Under the pieces are notes generated by a model. It did no database searches. It worked only from the letters and a program-made list of their open reading frames with translations, and had not been told where the DNA came from. Below are positions 37,485 through 46,315 of a stretch of DNA of 62,024 bases, one piece after another; the first letter of the stretch is position 1, and the number at the start of each line of letters is the position of its first letter. A program made the translations under genes and the position numbers. The stretch is from contig JAGXRP010000001.1 of assembly GCA_018335795.1 (NCBI GenBank), positions 1 through 62,024 on the forward strand. The letters are read 5' to 3'. Origin of the DNA: Desulfobulbaceae bacterium. GTDB lineage: Bacteria; Bacteroidota; Ignavibacteria; Kapaibacteriales; UBA2268.

Positions 37485-38667
37485 TCAATATTCCATTCAT
37501 AATTGATAATAATTGTAATTCAACCACATCCCAGGTGTGAGTTTCGAGAATCAATTTCCTTGCTTGTGTGCCAATTTTGGCTCGTAAATCCTCATCACCA
37601 AGCAGTTTGATGATTTTCCGGGCAAAATCAGTGCTGTCATTAGCAATAATTAAATGTTCGCCATCAATGCCATTGATTCCCTGAATGCCTGTTATAGTCG
37701 TTATCACGGAGCAACCGCAGGCTAATGCTTCCAAAAGTTTATTTTGAATTCCGGAGCCTCCTCGGTGCGGATTAACAAAAATGGTGGCTCGTTGATATTG
37801 CGGAAGCATATCACTGACATTTTCGATGATTTCAATTTTGTCCGAAGCTAAATTTCTTATTTCTGCATTCATGTCTGCTCCGGCAATAATCAATTTAACT
37901 TCAGGGACTGCTTTTGCAACTACCGGCAAAATTTCTTTTGCGAGTTGAATTGCAGAAATTTGATTAGAATGAACATTCATTTTACCGGCGAAAAGCAATG
38001 TGTAAGGTTCACGCTTTGAGGAATCTTTGTAATGCTCAACGTCAGTCCCATTTGTAAGTAATTTATAGTTCCCATGCGGATTAATATTTTTGATACTCGA
38101 AATATCATGCTCGGTTACAAAACTGACAGCATCAAATTTGTCCATCATACTTTTCTCATACTTGTGTAGCTTTTTCCATTCGTGGTATCGGACGATTTTT
38201 TGCAAAAATTTATCAGTTTGCTCATACGAACGCTTTTGATACAATGTTCTGCAATCCTCTGCGACTAATAGTTTTTTGATTTGCATGTTCTTTACAAATT
38301 CCCCTGAACGCATGAAGAAAGCAACAACAACATCAATCTTATCATATTTCACGCTTGTTTCAACTGCTTTACGAAATTCGCTCAAGTTATAGAATGAAAT
38401 CTCGAATGGCAATCCCGAAAATAGTTTCAATCCACAATTTAAAGCTGCTTTAAAGGGATTTAACCTTAAAACTTCAACTTCAACTCCGAGTGATTTGATT
38501 AGTTCCAGATAGGAATCTTTAGGCAATTTAAAGTAACTCCATGCAATTAACTTTACATCATAATGTTTTGACATGATTTTAAGCAAATTGAATGCTTTTA
38601 GCTTATCGCCACCGATCGGGGGATAAGGGAATCGAGTTGTCAGGAAAAGTACTCGTTTACGGCTCAT
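37477..38667 (-). CDS. Glycosyltransferase, family GT4-like
   Basis: 396 residues. N-terminal Rossmann region starts RVLFLTTRFPYPPIGGDKLK, with the GG loop that binds donor phosphate. The C-terminal half has LLFAGKMNVHSNQISAI, VKLIIAGADM and the GT4 donor-site block HRGGSGIQNKLLEALACGCSVITT (usual GxGxxxKxLEAMAxGxPVV). Resembles the TIGR03087 sugar-transferase group seen in exopolysaccharide loci. It adds a sugar to a lipid- or protein-linked acceptor at the inner membrane; the substrate is unknown. Overlaps the helicase gene by 4 nt. Confidence 0.88.
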   Translation of the reverse strand: MSRKRVLFLTTRFPYPPIGGDKLKAFNLLKIMSKHYDVKLIAWSYFKLPKDSYLELIKSLGVEVEVLRLNPFKAALNCGLKLFSGLPFEISFYNLSEFRKAVETSVKYDKIDVVVAFFMRSGEFVKNMQIKKLLVAEDCRTLYQKRSYEQTDKFLQKIVRYHEWKKLHKYEKSMMDKFDAVSFVTEHDISSIKNINPHGNYKLLTNGTDVEHYKDSSKREPYTLLFAGKMNVHSNQISAIQLAKEILPVVAKAVPEVKLIIAGADMNAEIRNLASDKIEIIENVSDMLPQYQRATIFVNPHRGGSGIQNKLLEALACGCSVITTITGIQGINGIDGEHLIIANDSTDFARKIIKLLGDEDLRAKIGTQARKLILETHTWDVVELQLLSIMNGILNE

Positions 38668-40658
38668 TCCTCCTCTTCCTCCTCAGTAATTACATATCTT
38701 TCGGCAAATTCATCGGTAATATTTTCGAGAAAACGAGACGGTTCGCTCAATACAAATCCCGATTCACGGTCGAAAATATTTGTAGGGTAAGTGACATACA
38801 AATAATCCTTTGCTCGAGTGCAAGCTACGTAAAATAATCTTCGTTCTTCCTCCATTTGGTCGAGAGAATCGGTTGATTTTGATGAAGGAAATTTCCCTTC
38901 CAATGCCCAAATCAAAAATACTACGCGCCACTCGAGCCCTTTGGCTGAATGAATTGTTGAAAGTGTGAGATACTCTTCTTCTTTCGATTCGGGTGTCAAC
39001 TCCGATACTGATTCATTTGGTGGGTCGAGCGATAATTCATTCAAGAAATTATCCAAGGAACGGTACCGCTCAGAAATTGAAATCAACGTTTCGAGGTCTT
39101 TCCAGCGCTTTTGCCAATCATCATACTTCTCTTGTAGGTAGGGTCTGTAATATTCGGTCAACAATGCAGTTTTATCGGCTATGCTCAATTTCGATTTTGA
39201 TACTTCGCCAAGATTTTTGAATAATTTATGTATATGTTCGAATGAGCGCAAGCTACTGTCTAATTGCGTATAATCGTTTGTATTGACTTGATTGTCAGAA
39301 ATTTGTTCGAGCACCTTATCAACTGTCATTGGTCCAACTCCCGGCAATATTTTCAACACTCGTTGCCAACTTACCGCATCAATCGGATTTGCCAATATTC
39401 GCAGATAAGCAATAATATCCTTTACGTGGGCTACCTCCATGAACTTCAAACCACCGAATTTTCGGAATGGGATATTTGCTTTTTCAAGCTCGATTTCCAA
39501 ATCAAAAGCATGAAATGACGACCTGAACAAAATCGCCATATCTTCGAGGGGAATATTTTCTTCGCGGTGTTCCAATATTTGTTGAACGAGAAACTTTGAT
39601 TGCATTCTCTCAGTTTGCGATGATATTATTTTAGGCATCTCTGTAGATTCTCGTTTCGAGAACAAATTTTTCTCATATTTGAATATTGCAGAACTCATTA
39701 ACGTATTGCTGAAATTCAAAATCGGCTGAATGCTTCGGTAATTTTCTTCGATTTTGTAAATCTTGCACTCCTCAAATGAATCCGGGAAGAACATTATATT
39801 TTGGTAATTTGCTCCACGGAAGCTGTAAATTGATTGGGCATCATCGCCCACTGCAAGCACATTTTTGTTTTTCCCTGCCAAATATAGTATTATCTCATGT
39901 TGTAGCCTGTTCGTATCTTGATATTCATCAACCATGACTTGAGTATATTTTTTGTTGATTTTTTCAAGAATATCGGGGTGATTTTTCATCAAGAAAAGCA
40001 AATTCAACAATAAATCATCGTAATCCATCAGTTGATAACGTTTTTTGTACTCAACATATTTAAAAATTAGTTCCTTGATTTTATCCGTTTCATTTAAATA
40101 CCATGGAAATTGCTCTTCAATTAATTCATCAACTTGTGATTGCGTGTTTACTGCGAGACTCCAAATCTTGCTGATAGTAGCTTTAGTCGGGAATCTGCGT
40201 TTTTCATTCTTCCCTGCAAATTCATGACGCAACAAATTAATCACATCTTGCGAATCGCTTTGGTCCAGGATTGTGAAATTTGAAGCATATCCCATAACCT
40301 GAGCATATTGACGCAAAATTAGCGATGCAAAGGAATGAAAAGTACCTCCGGAAACGCTTTCTGCTCGTCCATCAAGAAGAAGTGCTGCACGGGAAAGCAT
40401 TTCTTGCGATGCCTTGCGCGTGAAAGTCAATAAGAGAATAGATTCAGGAGGGATACCATCTTCAATCAATCGCGAAACTCGATAAATCAATGTGCGTGTT
40501 TTGCCTGTGCCCGCTCCGGCAATTACTAACGCCGGACCCTTACTATGCATTACTGCATCATATTGACTGAGATTCAAGTCCTGCTCATAATTGATTTTGT
40601 ATGATTTTTGTATTCCTACATCATCAAACTTAGTCTTCTTTAAAATAATTTTTTTCAC
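38664..40658 (-). CDS. UvrD/PcrA/Rep-family ATP-dependent DNA helicase
   Basis: 664 residues, superfamily 1A 3'-5' helicase. Motifs: Q-motif LNLSQYDAVMHSKGPALVIAG, Walker A AGAGTGKTRTLIYRVS (about 47), motif Ia TFTRKASQEM, motif II MVDEYQDTNRLQ, motif III AVGDDAQSIYSFRGAN, motif IV/V LSTIHSAKGLEWRVVFL and VI EEERRLFYVACTRAK. The start is GTG 40658. It ends with EEEEEE. A bit shorter than UvrD (720), closer to Rep/PcrA length. Likely roles: repair or restart of replication. It is the first gene of a minus-strand set with the glycosyltransferase and HAD genes, a functionally odd union. Confidence 0.93.
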   Translation of the reverse strand: MKKIILKKTKFDDVGIQKSYKINYEQDLNLSQYDAVMHSKGPALVIAGAGTGKTRTLIYRVSRLIEDGIPPESILLLTFTRKASQEMLSRAALLLDGRAESVSGGTFHSFASLILRQYAQVMGYASNFTILDQSDSQDVINLLRHEFAGKNEKRRFPTKATISKIWSLAVNTQSQVDELIEEQFPWYLNETDKIKELIFKYVEYKKRYQLMDYDDLLLNLLFLMKNHPDILEKINKKYTQVMVDEYQDTNRLQHEIILYLAGKNKNVLAVGDDAQSIYSFRGANYQNIMFFPDSFEECKIYKIEENYRSIQPILNFSNTLMSSAIFKYEKNLFSKRESTEMPKIISSQTERMQSKFLVQQILEHREENIPLEDMAILFRSSFHAFDLEIELEKANIPFRKFGGLKFMEVAHVKDIIAYLRILANPIDAVSWQRVLKILPGVGPMTVDKVLEQISDNQVNTNDYTQLDSSLRSFEHIHKLFKNLGEVSKSKLSIADKTALLTEYYRPYLQEKYDDWQKRWKDLETLISISERYRSLDNFLNELSLDPPNESVSELTPESKEEEYLTLSTIHSAKGLEWRVVFLIWALEGKFPSSKSTDSLDQMEEERRLFYVACTRAKDYLYVTYPTNIFDRESGFVLSEPSRFLENITDEFAERYVITEEEEEE

Positions 40659-40734
40659 TATATAACTTTTTCGTAATTTCTGCGTAATGTAATATACATT
40701 TTACAAATATAGTTAACATTAATTAGGTACTTTT

Positions 40735-41637
40735 ATGAAAAATATTATAATTCTTAGTTTATTAGCTCTCTTTTTCACATACACCGCCGAAAGTCAATTT
40801 TTACAAAAGAAATTGGCTACTGAACCACTTCCGACAGCTCGCGAAAGAGCCGTGGTTGACGGAATTGTCGACCCTGAGTTGATTTTTGTTGCATCGTTAA
40901 ATCAAGATATTGAACTTTTTGAAACAGTTCTCGAAATGAGATTCGATCTTATGACCGGCAAAGGTGATATGTGGATTTATATATTCACAAATGAAGCTCG
41001 AACAGATTTTCGCGCTTACACCTTGTTCAAACCAATGCTCGGAGGCTATTTTATTGAAGAAATTCCGGCAGAAGAAATACTCGAAAGCGGTCTTCCTATT
41101 GCGTTGGAACAATCTTTGGATGATTTTGAATGGGAAAATAGCGACAAAGCTGCCGGTGCATTGAGTTCTTCGAAAGCGTTTTCGGATTTCTATGCTCTCG
41201 AGCCTGATGTTTTTATGATTGCTTTATTTTTGAATGGAGGCCTTCCCGGAGTTGAATTTGGTGACCCAATGTGGGGAGCAATAATGGAAAAAGACGGTTC
41301 GGAACAAATGTGTTCAGCACATGCCATAAGTCTCGAAGTTCAATGCTTGCTCGAGGCATCAGTTAATGATGTAATTGCAAATAGTTTGATGATTTATCCC
41401 AATCCTACGTCAGATTATCTCGTAATCCATCTACACGATATCAACCCTACTGTTAACCGTATGGCTGAAAACACAGATATAGAAGTGCAAATATTTAATG
41501 TTCTGGGAGCAGAAATTCAAAACTTCACTTCAAGCCTCTCCGTAGGCGATAAAGTTAGAGTAAATGTATCCGATTTACAACACGGCGCCTATTTTGTAAA
41601 AATCGGCAATCGCTTCGTACCGTTTGTAAAAGAATAG
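40735..41637 (+). CDS. Secreted protein with type IX sorting domain containing a palindromic insert
   Basis: 300 residues, signal peptide MKNIIILSLLALFFTYTAES. The body (about 30-215) is unrecognised. The C-terminal domain starts at LMIYPNPTSDYLVIHL and ends YFVKIGNRFVPFVKE. Within it the DNA at 41440-41469 encodes INPTVNRMA in the same frame as the perfect palindrome in the 57912-59189 gene; here it has diverged. So this tail shares the insert with the two other tail genes. Confidence 0.8.
   Translation: MKNIIILSLLALFFTYTAESQFLQKKLATEPLPTARERAVVDGIVDPELIFVASLNQDIELFETVLEMRFDLMTGKGDMWIYIFTNEARTDFRAYTLFKPMLGGYFIEEIPAEEILESGLPIALEQSLDDFEWENSDKAAGALSSSKAFSDFYALEPDVFMIALFLNGGLPGVEFGDPMWGAIMEKDGSEQMCSAHAISLEVQCLLEASVNDVIANSLMIYPNPTSDYLVIHLHDINPTVNRMAENTDIEVQIFNVLGAEIQNFTSSLSVGDKVRVNVSDLQHGAYFVKIGNRFVPFVKE
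41440..41469. repeat. Degenerate in-frame palindromic repeat (family CCCTACGGTT)
   Basis: Left arm ATCAACCCTAC and centre GTTAACCGTA match the element at 58074-58103; right arm has decayed (ATGGCTGA instead of AGGGTTGA). Encodes INPTVNR in the sorting domain. Confidence 0.7.
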
Positions 41638-41654
41638 AATGGCGTAAAAAAAAA

Positions 41655-41684
41655 CATAGCCCACGGTTTCAACCGTGGGTTATG
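41655..41684 (-). terminator. REP-like palindrome acting as terminator of nuoJ-nuoK
   Basis: Arms CATAGCCCACGGTT / AACCGTGGGTTATG (one G-T pair) with loop TC. On the minus strand it is followed by a run of nine T, so it should end the nuoJ-nuoK transcript. The core ACGGTT/AACCGT resembles the in-gene palindromes at 58074 and 59491, which suggests the same repeat family. Confidence 0.75.
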
Positions 41685-41722
41685 TGCTTAAACGACTTCT
41701 TTCAAAACCTTCCCTTTCCCTC

Positions 41723-42031
41723 TTACCACTTCAAGATGTTGATTTCGTCAACGTTTACAGTTTGTTTGATTCTGAAGAGGGCGATGACGATTGCTAAACC
41801 GATTGCGGCTTCGGCGGCAGCCACCGACATGACGAAAAATACAAATACTTGTCCAGAGGCATCGCCCAAATTTGCGGCAAAGCCGACAAAGGTAAGATTG
41901 ACCGAATTCAGCATCAATTCGATTGACATAAAAATGATAATTGCGTTGCGACGCGTAATGACGCCAATCGTACCAATCGAAAAAATGATTGCCGATAAAA
42001 CGAGGTAATATTCAAGGGGTATTGCTTGCAT
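41723..42031 (-). CDS. nuoK: NADH-quinone oxidoreductase subunit K
   Basis: 102 residues, three membrane helices. Family block: [41 protein letters not shown], with Glu of helix 2 (MSIELMLN) and Glu of helix 3 ([16 protein letters not shown]) that take part in proton pumping in complex I. It starts 13 nt after nuoJ. No other nuo genes are in the window. Confidence 0.96.
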   Translation of the reverse strand: MQAIPLEYYLVLSAIIFSIGTIGVITRRNAIIIFMSIELMLNSVNLTFVGFAANLGDASGQVFVFFVMSVAAAEAAIGLAIVIALFRIKQTVNVDEINILKW

Positions 42032-42043
42032 AATTTTTACTTT

Positions 42044-42556
42044 TTAATTTTCTAACTTCTTTTTTGCTAATACTATTGCTCCAACTATTGTTCCTGTAAG
42101 CAATACGCCAATTAACTCAATAGGGACTATATAATTGGTAAACAACTCGTTACCCAAGTTATTGACCGTGCCTATTGCAACGGCTGTTTCTGCGTTGAAT
42201 TGACTTAGACTTGAATGAGTGATATACAATGTCATTAACAAGAATGCAAGAGCCGAACCAAACACCCAACCGAGAACGTAGCGAGACGAAACCTTCAATT
42301 TCAACTTTTCTTCGTTTGAAAGATTGAGCAACATGATTACAAATACTACAAGTACCATTATGGCACCTGCATAAACCAAGATTTGTATTGCTGCCAAAAA
42401 TTGTGCATTAAGTGTCAGATACAAGCCCGACAACATGAAGAAATGCAAGACCAAAGCCATTGCAGAACGAACAGGATGTCTGCTTGCAATAGTTATGATT
42501 GCCGAACCTATTGCTAAGGTTCCCAATACCATAAACAGTATTAATGTCAAATTCAC
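42044..42556 (-). CDS. nuoJ: NADH-quinone oxidoreductase subunit J
   Basis: 170 residues, five membrane helices. Typical: ASRHPVRSAMALVLHFFMLSGLYLTLNAQFLAAIQILVYAGAIMVLVVFVIMLLNL (the Y-x-G-A-I-M-V-L-F region of helix 3). The start is GTG 42556 (MNLTLILFMVLGTLAIG). Together with nuoK it makes an isolated J-K pair; the rest of the complex I operon is not here. Confidence 0.94.
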   Translation of the reverse strand: MNLTLILFMVLGTLAIGSAIITIASRHPVRSAMALVLHFFMLSGLYLTLNAQFLAAIQILVYAGAIMVLVVFVIMLLNLSNEEKLKLKVSSRYVLGWVFGSALAFLLMTLYITHSSLSQFNAETAVAIGTVNNLGNELFTNYIVPIELIGVLLTGTIVGAIVLAKKKLEN

Positions 42557-42619
42557 AATCGTTTACTTTATATTATACGTACATCATCTTTTCAAAAATA
42601 AATAAAAAAGTTCTTAACT

Positions 42620-44746
42620 TCAATTTTTATTTTTATCTATTTGAACTAAAATTACTCCGTGTACACTCCATATGTTCTCGAAAATCATCTTGATGTGCTT
42701 CTTATCAGGGACTAACAGCTCTATACGCTCTTTCAAAATATTTCCTTCGGATTGGTATGAAAGTGATTTTAATTCTATATCATTGACCGAAATCATCTTA
42801 GAATTCATCTCTTCGAGTATCTGAATCTTATCACTTACTGAAACATTGATTGTCAGTTCATACAATCCTCTGTCATTTCGTTCAAAGTCTAATGCATCAA
42901 GTTTGGCTGCAAAATGCAAGTAGTTATCGGACGAAAGCAATGTTGAGCTTGTTTTTTCGACTATTTTTCGTAGCTCGTTCCCAATTTTAAAACCGTCTTT
43001 CAGCTTATATTTTACAAATTCCATCGTTCTTTCAAAATCAATTTTTTTCTTAGCTATTGCCAAAAACAAATCTTCTTTCGTTGGAAACTGAAGTGATATT
43101 GCGACTTTGTCAATCTCATCATCCGGAATTCGAATTGCATATTCTTGCAATTTGTCATTCCAAATCTTTCGCCCTGCGATGATATTGCGTTTTTCCTCAT
43201 CCTTAAGATATTTAATTATTGCCGATTTGGCTTTTGGAGTCACTAAATACTGCAACCAATCTGATTTTGGTTGTGGTTGCTCCGATGTCAGAATTTCAAC
43301 TATATCTCCACTTTCGAGTTTGTGTTCGATTGGGACAATTTTGCCGTTTACTTTTGCGCCAATATAGCTATATCCGATTTGAGTGTGGATGTCGAAAGCG
43401 AAATCAAGAGGCGTCGAATCTTTTGGTAACGTTCTAAACTCATTGTTTGGAGTATAGACATAAATCTCATCAAGCAGAAAATTATTCCGGACATTGTTAA
43501 TTACATCTTCGTTAGTGCTCATGCCGGCATTCTCGAAGATGCTTCTGACTACTTGCACCCATTCCATTATTTGCTTCTTTTCGAGAATGCTATTCTGCCC
43601 AACCTGATTTTTATATACGAAATGAGCCGCCAAACCCTTTTCAGCAATATCATGCATTGAGATATTTCGTACTTGAATTTCGACAATTTTATTATTCAAC
43701 CCTACAACAGCCGAATGAATAGACTGGTATCCGTTCCGTTTCGGATTATTGATATAGTCTTTAAAAGTCTCTGGTACAGGCTTGTAAATACTTGCGACTA
43801 TCCCGTAAACATAGTGACACAAAAAGGGGTCTTTACTATCCAAATTCACTCTAACTGCGAATAGGTCATATAGCTCATTTATGCTTTTACTTCTTGCTCT
43901 CATTTTGTTGTAAATCGAGTATAGGTGCTTTGGTCTTCCGTCAATTGTAAATTTTATTTTTAGCTTTTTGAGTAATTCCTCTTGAGCCAATCTTTCTTCG
44001 ATTGGTTTGATGAATTGTTTAATATACTCCTCACGTTCTTCTCGAGACAAATTCAACTCAGCCCTGATTTCTTCGTATGCTTCTTGATTCAGATATTTGA
44101 ATGCCAAATCTTCTAATTCCCACTTCAAATTTCGTAAACCGAATCTATTAGCAAAAGGTGCATATATATCCATAGTTTCTTTGGATAATTTGACCCTGCT
44201 TTCATCGGAAAGATACTCCAAAGTTCGCATATTATGAAGTCTATCTGCTAATTTGATTAGTATAATCCTGACGTCACGGAATAATGAAATCAATAATTTT
44301 CTGTAGTTTTCAGCTTGATTGTCAACAGGCAGATTATTGTTTTCGATATGACCAATTCTATATATATTTTCAACTATATTAGCGACGGTCGAGCCAAATT
44401 CCAATCTGATGTCTTTGATATGGAAAACATCGCCTTGGTCGGGAACATCATGCAATAAAGCCGCAATAACAGAAGTTTCATCGAGAGGAATTTCTTTCAA
44501 AACTATTCGTGCTACTTCAAGAGGATGAGTATAGTAGGGTTCACCTGATTGGCGCATTTGATTTTCATGAGCGTCTAAACACATCATGAATGCTTTGCGG
44601 ATCTTTTGTTCGTTAAATTTATTGAGGTGAATCTTACATTCTTTCAGCAAAAATGTCAAATCGGAATTAGAATCTAATCCGATTTTATGATTGCTATTTT
44701 CCTCTGATTTTGGTTTATTACCGAATGGAAGTGTAAGAATGCTCAT
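42620..44746 (-). CDS. RelA/SpoT family (p)ppGpp enzyme with altered hydrolase motif
   Basis: 708 residues. Order: HD hydrolase (about 50-200), synthetase (about 235-350), TGS (about 400-460), helical and C-terminal ACT-like region. Synthetase residues look intact: GRPKHLYSIYNKMR, YDLFAVRV, PKRNGYQSIHS, EIQVRNISMHDIAEKGLAAHFVYK. The HD motif is LLHDVPDQGD (99-105): the metal His-Asp is kept, but the following Glu-Asp (usually HDVxEDT) is Asp103-Gln104. The substrate His (YTHPLEVA) and DRLHNMRTL are present. The RxKD/ExDD position reads TFKD. It is therefore probably a synthetase with weakened or lost hydrolase; a second RSH would be expected elsewhere. Confidence 0.9.
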   Translation of the reverse strand: MSILTLPFGNKPKSEENSNHKIGLDSNSDLTFLLKECKIHLNKFNEQKIRKAFMMCLDAHENQMRQSGEPYYTHPLEVARIVLKEIPLDETSVIAALLHDVPDQGDVFHIKDIRLEFGSTVANIVENIYRIGHIENNNLPVDNQAENYRKLLISLFRDVRIILIKLADRLHNMRTLEYLSDESRVKLSKETMDIYAPFANRFGLRNLKWELEDLAFKYLNQEAYEEIRAELNLSREEREEYIKQFIKPIEERLAQEELLKKLKIKFTIDGRPKHLYSIYNKMRARSKSINELYDLFAVRVNLDSKDPFLCHYVYGIVASIYKPVPETFKDYINNPKRNGYQSIHSAVVGLNNKIVEIQVRNISMHDIAEKGLAAHFVYKNQVGQNSILEKKQIMEWVQVVRSIFENAGMSTNEDVINNVRNNFLLDEIYVYTPNNEFRTLPKDSTPLDFAFDIHTQIGYSYIGAKVNGKIVPIEHKLESGDIVEILTSEQPQPKSDWLQYLVTPKAKSAIIKYLKDEEKRNIIAGRKIWNDKLQEYAIRIPDDEIDKVAISLQFPTKEDLFLAIAKKKIDFERTMEFVKYKLKDGFKIGNELRKIVEKTSSTLLSSDNYLHFAAKLDALDFERNDRGLYELTINVSVSDKIQILEEMNSKMISVNDIELKSLSYQSEGNILKERIELLVPDKKHIKMIFENIWSVHGVILVQIDKNKN

Positions 44747-44753
44747 ATCTTGC

Positions 44754-45488
44754 TTATAAAAATGAGTTAGTAATATGTTTCAATTGTTCATTCCACGTTT
44801 TTGAGTCATGGTCCCACTTAGTATCCCACAAATCACATCTATGTCTGATACCTTTTGCATTTAGAATGTCCGAGAATGATTTAGTCTGTTCGGGAGTTTC
44901 ATATCGTCCGCTTCCCGAAGCTAAATAAATATGCTTACGATTGAGAAGATAAGACATCCAGTAATTATCGTTCAAATTAGGTAGATAATCCACCGGCGAA
45001 TTGAAATAACAATTCTCATCGAAGAAACCTTTTGTCAATTTGCGTATATCGTAAAAACCACTTAGAGCAATTGTTCCCATGAAAATATCGGGTCGTCTGA
45101 AAAAAGTATTTGCCGCATGATATGAACCTATTGCTGCTCCCATTGTCATCATTGGGACAGGTCCACCACATGTTTCGTAGATGTAGGGGACTAACTCTTC
45201 TTCTAAAAATCTGTTGTATTCGTAGTGTCGGCGACTTCTCTCCTCATCAGTTTTATTAGAGTCGAGCCAAGATTGCAAATTTACAGATGAAACCGAATAT
45301 ACTTTGACTCTGCCGGAATTAATATAATCCTTCAAAGTATGAACGAAACCTATATTCTCCGCATCATGGCAAGAGTCGCCTTGAGTCGGGAATATTATCA
45401 TAGCAATTCCGTAGCGTCCGTAACTTATTAGCTCTACTTCCTTAGATAGATACTCACTTTTAAGTTTATTAATATCTTTTTCCATCAT
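44754..45488 (-). CDS. Esterase-like alpha/beta protein with Ala at the nucleophile position
   Basis: 244 residues. It resembles the putative esterase family (DUF of esterase D/feruloyl type) of Bacteroidota: VPYIYETCGGPVPMMTMGAAIGSYHAANTFFRRPDIF, then IALSGFYDIRKL and WDHDSKTWNEQLKH, the region of the usual catalytic His. The nucleophile elbow G-x-S-x-G reads G117-A-A-I-G121, so the Ser is Ala. Start is ATG 45488, with AGGAG just upstream and a second ATG following. It is 8 nt from relA and probably in one operon. Function unknown; likely catalytically inactive. Confidence 0.75.
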   Translation of the reverse strand: MMEKDINKLKSEYLSKEVELISYGRYGIAMIIFPTQGDSCHDAENIGFVHTLKDYINSGRVKVYSVSSVNLQSWLDSNKTDEERSRRHYEYNRFLEEELVPYIYETCGGPVPMMTMGAAIGSYHAANTFFRRPDIFMGTIALSGFYDIRKLTKGFFDENCYFNSPVDYLPNLNDNYWMSYLLNRKHIYLASGSGRYETPEQTKSFSDILNAKGIRHRCDLWDTKWDHDSKTWNEQLKHITNSFL

Positions 45489-45511
45489 ACTACTCCTAAT
45501 AGATATACAAT

Positions 45512-46177
45512 TTATAAAAAAATCGGACTCAATGGCAATCTCGAATCAACAAACATAAGAAAAGAGCCTTCGGAAACTGTAATTTCAAAATTTTCACCTA
45601 AAGTAACGTTTCTGGCACCTTCTCGTTCACTAAATTGCAAAATTTCATCACTCAATTCCCATTTCAAATTTCGAGTTGTTAGTCTAACAATTCCATTAGG
45701 TATTAACGAAACAACTTCATTTTGAACGCAATTCATTTTTATAGAATCATAAATCGGAATTGCATATCTGCCAAGTTCGTAGTTGCACAGATTTAGTTTC
45801 CGCCCGTAACGCATCAAAATGCTCCAATTATTCAAAGTATGTTCGAGCAATCCGCCATGAAGACCTAATATCAAAATGTTTTTCATTCCTGAATGCTCCA
45901 GCCATTTCAAGCATTTCTCAAAATCATTCGTTTCTTGGTCAGCAATTTCTATAATATCTGCTGAATCATATAATTTTTCTATTTCCACACGATTACCGGA
46001 ATCTAAGTCTCCAATTACCTTTGTTGCTTTCAAACCATGCTTTTTCAGTTCGAAAACTGCTCCATCAGCCGCAATAATCGGAATATGCGGATATAATTCA
46101 AACACATAATCCGGCAGTTCGGAGTTCAAACAAAGCAAAGAATCAAATTTTTTTGTGTCAAAAACCACTTGTTTCAT
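45512..46177 (-). CDS. thiN: Thiamine pyrophosphokinase
   Basis: 221 residues. TPK catalytic domain: IPIIAADGAVFELKKHGLKATKVIGDLDSGNR (about 34-64; Asp residues ADGA and GDLDS bind Mg-ATP), IADQETNDFEKCLKWLEHSG (DxxxxDFEK) and LGLHGGLLEHTLNNWS. The C-terminal half is the thiamine-binding beta domain. It converts thiamine and ATP to thiamine diphosphate. The next gene downstream is the esterase-like gene (23 nt gap). Confidence 0.93.
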   Translation of the reverse strand: MKQVVFDTKKFDSLLCLNSELPDYVFELYPHIPIIAADGAVFELKKHGLKATKVIGDLDSGNRVEIEKLYDSADIIEIADQETNDFEKCLKWLEHSGMKNILILGLHGGLLEHTLNNWSILMRYGRKLNLCNYELGRYAIPIYDSIKMNCVQNEVVSLIPNGIVRLTTRNLKWELSDEILQFSEREGARNVTLGENFEITVSEGSFLMFVDSRLPLSPIFL

Positions 46178-46315
46178 AATTTTCTATCATTTTCAAAATA
46201 ACAACATATCACTATTTTTTCAAACAACATAATGAAAAAGTAAATTTTCTTAAAAAAAATGCTGAAATTGAAGTATTTTCGCTTTGACTAATTTTCTAAA
46301 TGTAAAAATATAAAT

